Part shown: piece by piece, positions 17,419 through 26,599 of the stretch
How the letters are laid out: every line of letters starts with the position of its first letter
Numbering within the stretch: the stretch's first letter is position 1
Origin: Thalassotalea profundi
GTDB taxonomy: Bacteria; Pseudomonadota; Gammaproteobacteria; Enterobacterales; Alteromonadaceae
Reading direction: 5' to 3'
DNA length: 64,000 nucleotides
NCBI RefSeq assembly: GCF_014653195.1
Contig: NZ_BNAH01000001.1
Location: 423,175 to 487,174, forward strand
Made by a program: the position numbers and the translations under genes
Notes under the pieces: model-generated
Told to the model about the DNA's origin: nothing
Database searches by the model: none
The model's input: only the letters and a program-made list of their open reading frames with translations

Positions 17419-18807
17419 TTAATAATTCCGTATTTGCGCGAAAACTTTATTAAGTTTGTCACGGCTTTTAATTCCAGGGCTAGATTCAACACCTGAGTTG
17501 AGATCTAAACCATATAATTCTTGTGTGGTTAATAATTGCGTTGCCGTAGCAATGTTATCTATGTTTAACCCACCGGCTAAAAAGCATGGGGATAAGTCTT
17601 GCTCGCTATCGGCTAACACTTGCCAATTAAAGCTTTGTCCACTCCCGGCACTTTTCCCATCAAGGACATAGTGTTGTACTAAGAGATCTAACCGAGGCAC
17701 GGTAGAGTCAACCGCAACTGCTTTCCATATTTGACAACTCTTAGGTAATTGTTCGCGAAGTGTTTCAATATATTGTTCGTCTTCTTGGCCATGAAGTTGT
17801 ACCGCATATAAGTTTAATGCAAGGGCGGTTTCAGCGACAAATTCTGTTGGGTGGTTAACATATACGCCTACGTAGCGTAATCCTGTTATTGCCGTCACAA
17901 TTTGCTCTGCAATGGCTTTTGTGACAAAACGAGGCGATTTTTCGGCAAAAATTAATCCGCCAAATTGTGCGCCACTGTCTTTTGCTATCGCTGCATATTC
18001 TGGTGACGTTAAGCCACACACTTTGTTATTGCCGTAAATTAGCGTTCGACATGCTAGATCAATATCATCTTGCGCCATTATCGAACTCCCCACTAAGAAG
18101 CCATCTACGGCAGGAGCAAGCTCTCTTACTTGATCGTTGGTGTAGATACCTGATTCTGAAATAACAATACAGTCGTCAGGTAGTGTCGGAGCAAAATCAA
18201 AGGTGGTAGCAATATTGGTTGATAAATCACGTAAGTTACGATTATTAATACCGACTAACTTTGCCCCAAGTGAGATAGCACGGTCACGTTCTTCTTCGTT
18301 GGATACTTCGGTTAACACTGCAAGGTTATATTGCTGAGCAATCCTTGATAGCTCTTGGTATTCTTCATCAGATAATACGCTTAACATGAGTAAAATGGCG
18401 TCAGCACCATAGTAACGTGCAAGGTATACTTGATATGCATCAACAAAAAAATCTTTATTAAGCACAGGACAACTTACGGTATCTGTCACTATTTTCAGGT
18501 ATTCAAATTTACCTTGAAAATATTTTTCATCAGTGAGCACTGAAATGGCGGCGGCGTATTTATCATAAATTTGACAAATAGCTTTAACGTCAAAGTCAGG
18601 GCGAATAAGTCCTTTAGACGGAGAAGCTTTTTTGCATTCTAGTATAAAACCAGCATGTCTATGGCCTTGCTTACGATCTAAAGCGGCGTACATATCTTTT
18701 TTAGTTGGTGTTAATTCATCGATAAAACTCGCTAATGGTTTTTGTTGTTTAAGTGCTGCTATTTCAATGCGCTTATTTTCAACAATTTTCTCTAATACAT
18801 TGGCCAT
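17419..18807 (-). CDS. trpCF: Bifunctional indole-3-glycerol-phosphate synthase / phosphoribosylanthranilate isomerase
   Basis: Two consecutive pathway steps are fused, as in enterobacterial TrpC. Residues 1-255 are the synthase barrel ([37 protein letters not shown]). Residues about 258-460 are the isomerase barrel, beginning [11 protein letters not shown] with its catalytic Cys and ending AGGLN...[15 protein letters not shown]. The 462-residue length matches the fused family. The start overlaps the trpD stop by one base. Confidence 0.96.
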   Translation of the reverse strand: MANVLEKIVENKRIEIAALKQQKPLASFIDELTPTKKDMYAALDRKQGHRHAGFILECKKASPSKGLIRPDFDVKAICQIYDKYAAAISVLTDEKYFQGKFEYLKIVTDTVSCPVLNKDFFVDAYQVYLARYYGADAILLMLSVLSDEEYQELSRIAQQYNLAVLTEVSNEEERDRAISLGAKLVGINNRNLRDLSTNIATTFDFAPTLPDDCIVISESGIYTNDQVRELAPAVDGFLVGSSIMAQDDIDLACRTLIYGNNKVCGLTSPEYAAIAKDSGAQFGGLIFAEKSPRFVTKAIAEQIVTAITGLRYVGVYVNHPTEFVAETALALNLYAVQLHGQEDEQYIETLREQLPKSCQIWKAVAVDSTVPRLDLLVQHYVLDGKSAGSGQSFNWQVLADSEQDLSPCFLAGGLNIDNIATATQLLTTQELYGLDLNSGVESSPGIKSRDKLNKVFAQIRNY

Positions 18808-19829
18808 TAGTGTTTTTCTCCATTGGAAATCGATACCATTAATTCAAGTGTTGTTAAGCCTTTACCCGACGCTAATACTTGTGTGGCGATTTGTGCAGCG
18901 TCTGTGAGAGTATCTGCTTTGTCATGTAAGTAAAGTAGGGCGGCACAGTTTACTATAACCGCGGCATTATGGGCAGGCTCACCGTTACCAGATAAAATCG
19001 CTTTGATAATATCAGCATTCTCTTGTGGTGTTCCGCCTTTTATATCATCAAGGGTATATACATAATTGGATAAGCCAAAATCAGCAGGTGTTATCACTTT
19101 TTCAGTTAATTCACCATTAGCTATTTCGGTAACTTGAGTTGCACCATGTAAGGCTATTTCATCTAAGCCGCTGCCATGAACTACCCAACCGCGTGTAACT
19201 CCCGTTAACACTAAACTTTTTGCCATTGTTGGAATTAACTCTGGTGTATAAACCCCTAACAGCATCACACTTGGACAAGAAGGGTTGACTAACGGCCCTA
19301 AAATATTAAATAAGGTTCTTATTCCCATTGCCGATCGAACGGGTCCTGCGTATTTAAAACCTGGATGGTAGGCTGGTGCATATAAGAAACATAAATTACT
19401 TTGCTCTAGGCACTTACTCGCGGTTTCAGGTGACATAGTTAAATTAACACCAAATGCTTCTAGTAAGTCGGCTGAGCCAGACATACTAGAAACACTTCTA
19501 TTGCCATGTTTAGCCATTTTTAAACCACAAGCAGCGGCAAGAATAGCGGCAGTTGTTGAAATGTTAATGGTGTTTGCACCATCACCACCTGTGCCAACGC
19601 AGTCAGCAACGCCGTTTTGTTGCTCGGGAAAGCTTGTGGCAAAATTTCGAACAGCAATAGCGGCACCAGAAATTTCTTCTGGGGTTTCTCCTTTTACTTT
19701 TAAAGCTGTAAGTACTGAGGCAAGCAACGCTGGGTCTACATCGCCAGAAAATACTTGACTAAAAAATTCTTGAGATTGCAGTTGGTTAAGTGATTTTCCA
19801 TCAACAAGGGTTTGTAGCACATTAGTCAT
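18807..19829 (-). CDS. trpD: Anthranilate phosphoribosyltransferase
   Basis: The enzyme joins anthranilate to phosphoribosyl pyrophosphate. The 340-residue protein has the glycine-rich PRPP loop DCVGTGGDGANTINIST, KHGNRSVSSMSGSADLLEA, and RTLFNILGPLVNP. Unlike in E. coli it is not fused to the glutaminase; TrpG is a separate gene overlapping its start by 8 bases. Confidence 0.97.
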   Translation of the reverse strand: MTNVLQTLVDGKSLNQLQSQEFFSQVFSGDVDPALLASVLTALKVKGETPEEISGAAIAVRNFATSFPEQQNGVADCVGTGGDGANTINISTTAAILAAACGLKMAKHGNRSVSSMSGSADLLEAFGVNLTMSPETASKCLEQSNLCFLYAPAYHPGFKYAGPVRSAMGIRTLFNILGPLVNPSCPSVMLLGVYTPELIPTMAKSLVLTGVTRGWVVHGSGLDEIALHGATQVTEIANGELTEKVITPADFGLSNYVYTLDDIKGGTPQENADIIKAILSGNGEPAHNAAVIVNCAALLYLHDKADTLTDAAQIATQVLASGKGLTTLELMVSISNGEKH

Positions 19830-20505
19830 TACATGCTCCTGATAAATTATTTGCGATTAAATGGTTTACAATTAAGTGGTCAATACTTTGAGCTAACAAG
19901 GTGCTACCGTAGGTTGTTAAAATAGACTCTGGATGAAATTGAAAGCCTAAAATATTATCTTGTTCGTGTGCTATCGCCATAGGTAAACGTTCATTTTTGT
20001 CGGTATCCAAATACGCAACCAGTGATAAAGCGTCAGGCATTTTGGTCGCCACTAACGAATGATAACGAGCAACAGGCAAAGGGTTAATGATATTGGCGAA
20101 GGCGTGTTCACCTGAATGAGTAACATTTGACGCTTTACCATGCACTATTTCAGGTGCGCGTCCTACAACGCCACCGTAATGTTCAATTAAAGCTTGGTGA
20201 CCTAAACAAATACCTAAAATAGGATATTTACCCGCTGTTTTAGCGATTAGCTCCATTAAACAACCTGATTTACTCGGTTCGCCCGGTCCAGGGGAAAGCA
20301 CTAACATGACAGGATCAGAACATTTTTCTATCTGCGCTAAAATAAAGTCAGCACTTATGGTATTACGATAAATTATCGGATCAAAGCCCAAGCATTTAAA
20401 TTCATCTACTAAGTTATAAGTGAATGAGTCTAAATTATCGAGCATGAAAATTTGTACATTAGCCGGTGTTTGAACTTTAGATTCAGTATACTTAGTGTTT
20501 TTCAT
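19822..20505 (-). CDS. trpG: Anthranilate synthase, glutamine amidotransferase component
   Basis: It supplies ammonia to TrpE from glutamine. It has the class I triad: the nucleophile in GICLGHQALIEHYGG, and the His and Glu in FQFHPESIL. LDNLDSFTYNL near residue 22 is the usual start of the fold, so this protein carries about 20 extra residues. Both GTG 20508 and ATG 20505 are possible. GGAGG lies 7 bases from the ATG and only 4 from the GTG, so the ATG is preferred. Its first base overlaps the trpE stop (TGATG). Confidence 0.96.
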   Translation of the reverse strand: MKNTKYTESKVQTPANVQIFMLDNLDSFTYNLVDEFKCLGFDPIIYRNTISADFILAQIEKCSDPVMLVLSPGPGEPSKSGCLMELIAKTAGKYPILGICLGHQALIEHYGGVVGRAPEIVHGKASNVTHSGEHAFANIINPLPVARYHSLVATKMPDALSLVAYLDTDKNERLPMAIAHEQDNILGFQFHPESILTTYGSTLLAQSIDHLIVNHLIANNLSGACND

Positions 20506-22145
20506 CACTTAACCTCCATTGTTGAGTGTTTATCACTTGTATTCTCAGAGATATTTTCCATTGTCGCGGCTTTAATAATGGCGGAAATTACAGCTTGGGC
20601 TTTTTGTCGAGTTTCATCCGCCTCTGATTGCGGGTTAGAGTCATATACAACACCTGCGCCTGCTTGAATATGGGCGATTGAATGTTTGACAAAAGCAGAA
20701 CGAATAACAATACAAGTATCCATATCACCTTCGCCTGTTATATATCCAACAGCGCCCCCATAACTACCACGACGCTTACCTTCGAATTGTCTAATGAGTG
20801 AAGTTGCTTTCACTTTAGGGGCACCAGATAAAGTGCCCATATTCATACATGCTTGGTAGGCGTGTAGTGCGTCTAGATCATCAGATAATGTACCACAAAC
20901 CCTTGATACTAGATGCATTACATGTGAGTAGCGGTCTACTTTTAACAAATCGGCGACGTGTCTGGTACCCGCTTTACTAACTCTCGCAACATCATTACGG
21001 GCTAGATCAACGAGCATAATATGTTCTGCTAGTTCTTTTTTATCTTGCCTTAGTTCTAATTCAATTCGACAATCTAAATCTAACGAAAATTCACCATTAG
21101 CTTTGTAGCCACGAGGTCTTGTGCCTGCAATTGGGTAAATTTCTACTTGTCGATTATGTTGTTGGTATTTAATGGCTGACTCGGGTGATGCGCCAAACAT
21201 ACAAAAGTCGTCATCTTGTAAGTAAAACATATAAGGGCTTGGATTACTTGAACGCAGGGCTAAATAGGCATTGAAGGTATCTTTACAAGGTAAGCTAAAG
21301 GTACGAGAAGGCACAACTTGGAAAATGTCGCCCGCTTTAATATGCTCTTTTAATTGATTAACGGTAGTACAAAAAGTTATATCATCAATGTCACAAGCAA
21401 CTTCTATTGGTGTGTCTAGTTCTATTTCTCGAGTTTTCGGAGGTGCAATATCACTTTCAACTAATGCTTTAATTGCAGAGAGTCTACGTGCTATTTCAAA
21501 ATGACATTTACGTTGCTCTTTGCCTGAAAATACATTGGCAATAATTTCAGATGAGCGTTTTTCATGGTCGATAATTACTAATGTTTCGGCTAGATAATAA
21601 ACAAAATCAGGGCAGGTGTTTTCGCCATCTTTTACCTCAGGAAGTTGTTCACTCATGGTGATCATATCGAAGGCAAATGCGCCTCCTAAAAATACGGCGA
21701 ACGGATGATGGTTTTCATTTTTTAATTGGTTAAAGACCCGTAAACTTTCGAACGGGTTAATAGCCTTTAAGCGTGATTTTTCATCAAGCGCTTGATCAAC
21801 TTCAGGAAACGCAGCAATTAAGGTTTTATCGTTAAAGCTCAACTGTGCATATTCAGATAATTTTTTAGTAGCGAATGCGACTGCTGATTCACCATTTAAG
21901 GTTAATGGTTTAAAGGTAACAATATTGCCGTTACACACTATTTTTACAGCAGCATCAACGAGTAATAAACTTTTTAATTGATGTTTTTTATCTATTTCAG
22001 CAGATTCGAGTAAAAGGTTATTAGTTTTATTACCACACAGTTTTTTAAATAAGGTGAGGGGATCTGCTTGATAATTTGCTTTGCCTGATAATGTATCAAC
22101 TCGGCCTATATCTGTATTATCATTTGGGTTGTATATGGCTTTCAT
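20505..22145 (-). CDS. trpE: Anthranilate synthase component I
   Basis: It converts chorismate to anthranilate using ammonia from TrpG. The 546-residue protein has the N-terminal LLLESAEI segment, the LLES element known to bind feedback tryptophan. The C-terminal chorismate-binding domain has GDIFQVVPSR, PIAGTRPRG, ELRQDKKELAEHIMLVDLARND and GTLSGAPKVKA. The start overlaps the DAHP-synthase stop (ATGA), with AGG upstream, pointing to coupled translation. Confidence 0.97.
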   Translation of the reverse strand: MKAIYNPNDNTDIGRVDTLSGKANYQADPLTLFKKLCGNKTNNLLLESAEIDKKHQLKSLLLVDAAVKIVCNGNIVTFKPLTLNGESAVAFATKKLSEYAQLSFNDKTLIAAFPEVDQALDEKSRLKAINPFESLRVFNQLKNENHHPFAVFLGGAFAFDMITMSEQLPEVKDGENTCPDFVYYLAETLVIIDHEKRSSEIIANVFSGKEQRKCHFEIARRLSAIKALVESDIAPPKTREIELDTPIEVACDIDDITFCTTVNQLKEHIKAGDIFQVVPSRTFSLPCKDTFNAYLALRSSNPSPYMFYLQDDDFCMFGASPESAIKYQQHNRQVEIYPIAGTRPRGYKANGEFSLDLDCRIELELRQDKKELAEHIMLVDLARNDVARVSKAGTRHVADLLKVDRYSHVMHLVSRVCGTLSDDLDALHAYQACMNMGTLSGAPKVKATSLIRQFEGKRRGSYGGAVGYITGEGDMDTCIVIRSAFVKHSIAHIQAGAGVVYDSNPQSEADETRQKAQAVISAIIKAATMENISENTSDKHSTMEVK

Positions 22146-23155
22146 AGTATTTTACCTGCAGCGGTTATAAATGGCTTAATATCAGCCATTAATGTAGCAA
22201 AGTCTTCTGCGGTTAATGCTTGGTGACCATCCGATAAGGCTTCTTTAGGATTTAAATGGGCTTCAACAATAATACCATCAGCACCTACTGCAACGGCGGC
22301 TCTTGATAAAGGGTTAATTAAAGATTTAATACCAGTGCCGTGTGATGGGTCAACAAATACCGGTAAATGTGATTTTTCTTTTAAATAAGCAACTGCACTT
22401 AAGTCTAAAGTATTGCGGGTAGCAGTTTCAAAGGTACGAATGCCACGTTCACACAGAATAACGTTCGAGTTTCCAGCATTAATTATATATTCAGCGGCAA
22501 GTAATAACTCTTCAATTGTTGCGCTCATACCGCGTTTTAATAATACGGTTTTATCTTGTTTGCCTACGGCTTCAAGTAAGCGAAAATTTTGCATATTACG
22601 TGCGCCAATTTGGAAACAATCGATATAGTCGTACATTAAATCAGCATCATTTGGATCGATAATTTCAGAGACAACAGGCATATTAAATTTAGCTTTTGCT
22701 GATTTCAGTAATTCGAGTCCCTCAACGCCTAAGCCTTGAAAGCTATATGGGCTGGTACGTGGTTTGAAGGCACCTCCACGTAATAATGGAATATTGTGTT
22801 GCGTTAGCATATTAGCTACGCCAAAAAGTTGTTCTTGGCTTTCAACTGAACAAGGGCCTGCAATAACCGTAAAGTTACCACCGCCTACTTTTACGCCGCC
22901 AATAGACACTACAGAGTCGTGTGCTTGTAGTTCGCGACTGACTAGTTTATAAGGGCTTAATACTGGTTTTATTTCATCTACCATAGGGTAGGCGTCAAGG
23001 TGAAGTTGGCTAAGTACGCGTTCATCGCCTAATGCGCCTAAAACGGTACGTTCAATACCTGGCATATATAAGGGTTTTAGCCCTAAGCTTGCTATTTTAT
23101 CTAAAATTTCTTGGGCGTCTTTTTCTGACGCTTGTGGTTTTAATATTATGATCAT
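22142..23155 (-). CDS. aroF: 3-deoxy-7-phosphoheptulonate (DAHP) synthase, type I-beta
   Basis: It catalyses the first step of the shikimate pathway, from phosphoenolpyruvate and erythrose-4-phosphate. The 337-residue protein begins with a ferredoxin-like regulatory domain (residues 1-70), then the barrel: [43 protein letters not shown] and VDPSHGTG. This is the Bacillus/Thermotoga-like class rather than E. coli AroFGH. As first gene after the trp leader it would be controlled by tryptophan through attenuation, and its N-terminal domain may give allosteric control. Confidence 0.93.
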   Translation of the reverse strand: MIIILKPQASEKDAQEILDKIASLGLKPLYMPGIERTVLGALGDERVLSQLHLDAYPMVDEIKPVLSPYKLVSRELQAHDSVVSIGGVKVGGGNFTVIAGPCSVESQEQLFGVANMLTQHNIPLLRGGAFKPRTSPYSFQGLGVEGLELLKSAKAKFNMPVVSEIIDPNDADLMYDYIDCFQIGARNMQNFRLLEAVGKQDKTVLLKRGMSATIEELLLAAEYIINAGNSNVILCERGIRTFETATRNTLDLSAVAYLKEKSHLPVFVDPSHGTGIKSLINPLSRAAVAVGADGIIVEAHLNPKEALSDGHQALTAEDFATLMADIKPFITAAGKIL

Positions 23156-23313
23156 TTTTTAAATCCTAATTGTTTATATATAGAGAGGGTCAACCAGCGT
23201 AAATTGGCTGAAGCCACCATATAAACCAACTCTTAACTCTAGTTGTTAACATGATTTAATCCTAAGTTTTTTGTTTAAAGTAAATGTTTATTAATTATTG
23301 AAAGCTAAAAATG

Positions 23314-23342
23314 AAAAAACCCGCTTAATAGAAGCGGGTTTT
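23314..23342 (-). terminator. trp attenuator terminator (segments 3:4)
   Basis: On the minus strand AAAACCCGCTT, CTATT, AAGCGGGTTTT and a run of T form an intrinsic terminator (stem 23332-23342 with 23316-23326). It lies between the leader peptide and the first structural gene. Confidence 0.93.
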
Positions 23343-23367
23343 CAGAAATCTTTTACTTAATTAATAG

Positions 23368-23427
23368 CAAACTATCACAACCCACTTATGTAGAGTTATG
23401 CCACCACCAAATTAGAGAAATAGTTTG
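23368..23427 (-). promoter_or_regulatory. trp attenuator pairing segments 1 and 2
   Basis: Segment 1, CAAACTAT (23420-23427, inside the leader frame), is the exact complement of ATAGTTTG (23368-23375). The adjoining AAGTGGGTT (23379-23387) can pair over nine positions, one of them G-U, with AACCCGCTT of the terminator (23332-23340). These are the mutually exclusive 1:2 and 2:3 helices of classical attenuation. A ribosome stalled on the Trp codons would cover segment 1 and favour antitermination. Confidence 0.8.
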
Positions 23428-23448
23428 TTTTACTTGTATCATTATCAT
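23386..23448 (-). CDS. trpL: trp operon leader peptide
   Basis: This 20-codon frame contains three consecutive Trp codons (SLIWWWHNST, then stop) and has AGGT upstream. A second ATG two codons in (23442) could also serve. Tandem Trp codons just before a terminator are the hallmark of transcription attenuation. The leader sits about 230 bases before the DAHP synthase gene and so controls the seven-gene operon. It is a regulatory peptide, without a product function of its own. Confidence 0.92.
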   Translation of the reverse strand: MIMIQVKQTISLIWWWHNST

Positions 23449-23501
23449 TATTACCTGAGTAAAATAAGTTTTGCTAAAAATCCCCTATAGAAGAACTGAT
23501 T

Positions 23502-24380
23502 ATGCCCTTGATGTCAACCGAAAATTTAGTCGACTTTACAAATAGTCGTGTTGACTTACATAGCCATACTCAATGCTCTGATGGTGGTTTAACGCCAGAG
23601 GAGTTGATAGATAGGGCAGTAAACTTTCAATTAGATGTGTTAGCTATCACCGATCATGATACGACCGATGGTCTTGATATTGCTAAAAAGCATATTTTAG
23701 ATAAAAATCTTCCAATTCAACTCATTGATGGTATTGAAATATCTACCGCTTGGCACAGCTTTGAAATTCATATTGTGGGCTTAAATATTGATAAAAATAG
23801 CCCCGCACTGATTGAATTAATCAATCAACAGCAAATAGCAAGGGAACAACGTGCTATTAGTATTGGGGAAAAACTAGTAAAAAGTGGTTTACCTGATATT
23901 TATGAGCAAGCAAAAGTATTAGCGGGTAATGGATCTATTACTCGTGCACATTTTGCAAAAGTGCTTTTTAATCAAGGGTATGTTTCTACTATGCAGGGTG
24001 CTTTTGATAAATATATTGGTAAAGGCAAGCGAGCATTTGTAAAACCAACTTGGTGTACAATTGAGACTGCTATTGACGTTATCCACCAAGCGGGCGGTAG
24101 CTCGGTAATCGCTCATCCTATTCGCTACGATATGACGGCTAAATGGTTGAGACGTTTAATTATTCAGTTTAAAGAAGCAGGTGGAGATGGTTTGGAAGTT
24201 GTTTTACCGCAAATGAATAACGAACAACGCCAACGTATGCTAAACTATTGTTTAGAATATGATTTGCAAGCGTCTTTAGGATCTGATTTTCATTATCCAA
24301 GTAAGTGGGCAGATTTAGGAAAAAACCTAAGGTTACCTGAAAACTGTAATCCTATATGGAAACATTGGGCGAATCACTAA
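23502..24380 (+). CDS. rnm: PHP-domain RNase AM / nucleotide phosphatase (YciV, TrpH)
   Basis: The E. coli relative is a 5'-3' exonuclease that matures 5' ends of rRNA and also acts on 3',5'-bisphosphorylated nucleotides. The 292-residue protein has the PHP metal motifs: RVDLHSHTQCSDGGLTPEEL, ITDHDTTDG, DGIEIS, VIAHPIR and GSDFHYPS. It is divergent from the trp leader and heads a plus-strand run into yciO, an order conserved in gammaproteobacteria. ATG 23511 (MSTEN) is an alternative start. Confidence 0.92.
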   Translation: MPLMSTENLVDFTNSRVDLHSHTQCSDGGLTPEELIDRAVNFQLDVLAITDHDTTDGLDIAKKHILDKNLPIQLIDGIEISTAWHSFEIHIVGLNIDKNSPALIELINQQQIAREQRAISIGEKLVKSGLPDIYEQAKVLAGNGSITRAHFAKVLFNQGYVSTMQGAFDKYIGKGKRAFVKPTWCTIETAIDVIHQAGGSSVIAHPIRYDMTAKWLRRLIIQFKEAGGDGLEVVLPQMNNEQRQRMLNYCLEYDLQASLGSDFHYPSKWADLGKNLRLPENCNPIWKHWANH

Positions 24381-24408
24381 TCAACACAACTGAACAAGGA
24401 GCTTTTAT

Positions 24409-25029
24409 ATGAGTCAGTTTTTTTATGTTCACCCTGAAAATCCGCAAGGACGACTGATGAAACAGGCTGCAGACATGATTCATCAAGGTGCGGTAGTGGT
24501 ATATCCTACAGAATCAGGCTATGCACTTGGTTGTCATATCGGTGATAAAAAAGCGTTAGAGCGTATTTGTAAAATTCGTGACATTAGCAAAAATCATAAT
24601 TTTACCTTAGTGTGTAAAGACTTGTCTGAGTTGTCCGAATATGCGCGTGTTGATAATTCAATTTTTAGATTAATTAAAAATAACACCCCAGGGGCATATA
24701 CCTTTGTATTTAAAGGCACGAAAGATGTGCCTAAACGCTTACTAAACCCGAAAAAGAAAACGATTGGTATTAGAATTCCTGAAAACCCGATAGCACAAGC
24801 TCTACTAGCCGCGCTTGAAGAGCCGATAATGTCTACCACGTTAATTATGCCAGGTGAATCTCGAGCTGAATTCGATCCTGAACATATTCGCGATCTGTTA
24901 GAGCATCAAGTCGATTTAATTATTGATGGCGGCTACCTTGGCGAAAAACCTACTACAGTTATTGATTTTTCTGAAGGAGAGGGTGAAATATTGCGCGTAG
25001 GACAGGGTGATCCAACACCTTTTGAATAA
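24409..25029 (+). CDS. yciO: YciO, Sua5/YrdC-family protein
   Basis: The 206-residue protein has the YrdC-like double-stranded RNA/nucleotide-binding fold, with VVYPTESGYALGC, CKIRDISKNHNFTLVCKDL, PGAYTFVFKG and IGIRIPENP. The KxR and SxN-like residues of threonylcarbamoyl-adenylate synthases are only partly kept, as in other YciO proteins. Its role in tRNA t6A formation is therefore not assured. AAGGAG precedes the ATG. It lies 28 bases after rnm and abuts scpA, probably one operon. Confidence 0.92.
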   Translation: MSQFFYVHPENPQGRLMKQAADMIHQGAVVVYPTESGYALGCHIGDKKALERICKIRDISKNHNFTLVCKDLSELSEYARVDNSIFRLIKNNTPGAYTFVFKGTKDVPKRLLNPKKKTIGIRIPENPIAQALLAALEEPIMSTTLIMPGESRAEFDPEHIRDLLEHQVDLIIDGGYLGEKPTTVIDFSEGEGEILRVGQGDPTPFE

Positions 25030-25033
25030 TAAA

Positions 25034-25849
25034 ATGAACAAAAAATCATCGGGTGAAATGCATCAGCAACAACTACCTCTCGCGTTTATACGCGGAGAGG
25101 CTTACATCAATAAACCTCAAGATTTATTTATTCCTCCCGATGCGTTAGAGGTCATTCTTGAAACATTTGAAGGCCCTCTAGATTTACTCTTGTATCTGAT
25201 CAAAAAACAAAAATTTGATATTCTCGACCTTCCTATTGCTCCTATAACTACTCAGTATATGCATTATGTTGAGTTGATGAAAAATGTAAAATTAGAGCTT
25301 GCTGCAGAATATTTAGTTATGGCTGCTATTTTGGCTGAAATTAAATCGCGTTTGTTATTACCTAAACTACATATAGAAGATGAAGAAGTTGATCCTCGAG
25401 CTGAACTTGTTAGACGTTTACAAGAATATGAGGTGATTAAATATGCAGCTCTAAACCTTGATAAACTTCCTCGTATGGAGCGTGATTTTCTATGTGTAAA
25501 CACCAATCTTCCTGAAAATATACCAATGCGTGCTAATGACAGTGATGTAGATTTAATGGAGTTGGTCAGCGCACTTCAAGACGTATTAAAGCGTACTCAA
25601 GCCTATGAACATCATCATATTGCTAAAGAATCGTTATCAACAAGAGAGCGTATGAGTAAAATTCTTAATATTTTACAACAGCACACAGATAATGAAGGTT
25701 TTATCGCTTTTGAAGCGTTATTTGAGCCAAAAGAAGGACGAAACGGTGTTGTTGTTACATTTTTAGCGTTATTAGAATTATTAAAAGATCATTTAGTTGA
25801 ATGTATTCAAACTAATGGATTTGGTCGAATAAATGTTCGAGCGAGCTGA
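25034..25849 (+). CDS. scpA: Segregation and condensation protein A
   Basis: ScpA is the kleisin that bridges SMC heads and binds ScpB in bacterial condensin. The N-terminal region has the family hallmark ETFEGPLDLLLYLIKKQKFDILDLPIAPIT (quoted here as landmarks around residues 40-70), then AAEYLVMAAILAEIKSRLLLP. A frame open from GTG 25007 inside yciO is possible. I prefer ATG 25034 because related proteins begin close to the QLPLAFIRGEA segment. The ribosome site is weak, suggesting coupling to yciO. Confidence 0.92.
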   Translation: MNKKSSGEMHQQQLPLAFIRGEAYINKPQDLFIPPDALEVILETFEGPLDLLLYLIKKQKFDILDLPIAPITTQYMHYVELMKNVKLELAAEYLVMAAILAEIKSRLLLPKLHIEDEEVDPRAELVRRLQEYEVIKYAALNLDKLPRMERDFLCVNTNLPENIPMRANDSDVDLMELVSALQDVLKRTQAYEHHHIAKESLSTRERMSKILNILQQHTDNEGFIAFEALFEPKEGRNGVVVTFLALLELLKDHLVECIQTNGFGRINVRAS

Positions 25850-25884
25850 AAATTGACGATAAATTAAGATGATAATGGTAAACT

Positions 25885-26499
25885 ATGACAAGTTTAAGTA
25901 AGCAGAAATTAATCAAGCTAATTGAAGGTGCTATTTTTGCGTCATCTAGCCCTTTATCTTTAATGAAAATTAAGCAGCAATTATTGGTTGAATATACGGT
26001 TAGTCATCAACAAGTGTTAAATGCAATTGCTGAAATAAGCTTAGTTTACAAAGACAGAGCAATAAATCTAGTTGAAGTCGCTTCAGGCTATCGTTTTCAA
26101 GTGGTTGATTCGATCGCAAGTGATATAGCGGTATTATTTCAAGAGAAAGCCCCAAAATATTCTCGCGCGATACTAGAAACTTTAGCATTAATTGCTTATC
26201 GACAGCCAATAACTCGTGGAGAAATCGAAGATGTACGTGGTGTTTCTGTGAGTAGTCATCTCATTAAAACATTATTAGAGCGGGATTGGATAAAAGAAGT
26301 AGGTCATAAAGAAGTACCTGGGCGACCTGCACTATTGGCAACAACAAAAGAATTTTTAGATTATTTTTCGTTAAAATCATTGGCACAGTTACCACAATTG
26401 ATGCCATTATCAGAATCTTCATTAACAGATATTGAAATGCAATTAGCAAACTCTGAAAGTGAAGAAAGTACTCAAAAAAGAGAGACAGAGACTAAATAA
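25885..26499 (+). CDS. scpB: Segregation and condensation protein B
   Basis: ScpB forms a dimer of two winged-helix domains and binds the ScpA kleisin. The 204-residue protein has LIEGAIFASSSPLSLMKIKQ at the start and the hallmark ETLALIAYRQPITRGEIEDVRGV, followed by RDWIKEVGHKEVPGRPALLATT. The gene follows scpA by 35 bases. The tail after residue 175 is acidic and variable. Confidence 0.95.
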   Translation: MTSLSKQKLIKLIEGAIFASSSPLSLMKIKQQLLVEYTVSHQQVLNAIAEISLVYKDRAINLVEVASGYRFQVVDSIASDIAVLFQEKAPKYSRAILETLALIAYRQPITRGEIEDVRGVSVSSHLIKTLLERDWIKEVGHKEVPGRPALLATTKEFLDYFSLKSLAQLPQLMPLSESSLTDIEMQLANSESEESTQKRETETK

Positions 26500-26520
26500 C
26501 CATAGATAACTTAATTAATA

Positions 26521-26552
26521 TTAGCTTAATCCACTTTAAGCTAAACTATTTT
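26521..26552 (+). terminator. Hairpin between scpB and rluB
   Basis: TTAGCTTAA (26521-26529) pairs perfectly with TTAAGCTAA (26536-26544) over six bases and is followed by CTATTTTT. It probably ends the rnm-yciO-scpAB transcript in part. Confidence 0.55.
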
Positions 26553-26599
26553 TATAAGTTACTAGGTTGTGATGTTACTGACGTAAGAGAGTTAGCCCT

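Noticed and set aside
17418..17492. 25-codon N-terminal extension of trpB
   Set aside because: It would overlap the end of trpCF, and the ATG at 17417 directly follows the trpCF stop as usual in tightly packed operons.
23435..23455. Fur-like ATCATTATCATTATTA before the trp leader
   Set aside because: It is explained by the two in-frame ATG codons and ribosome-binding region of the leader peptide.
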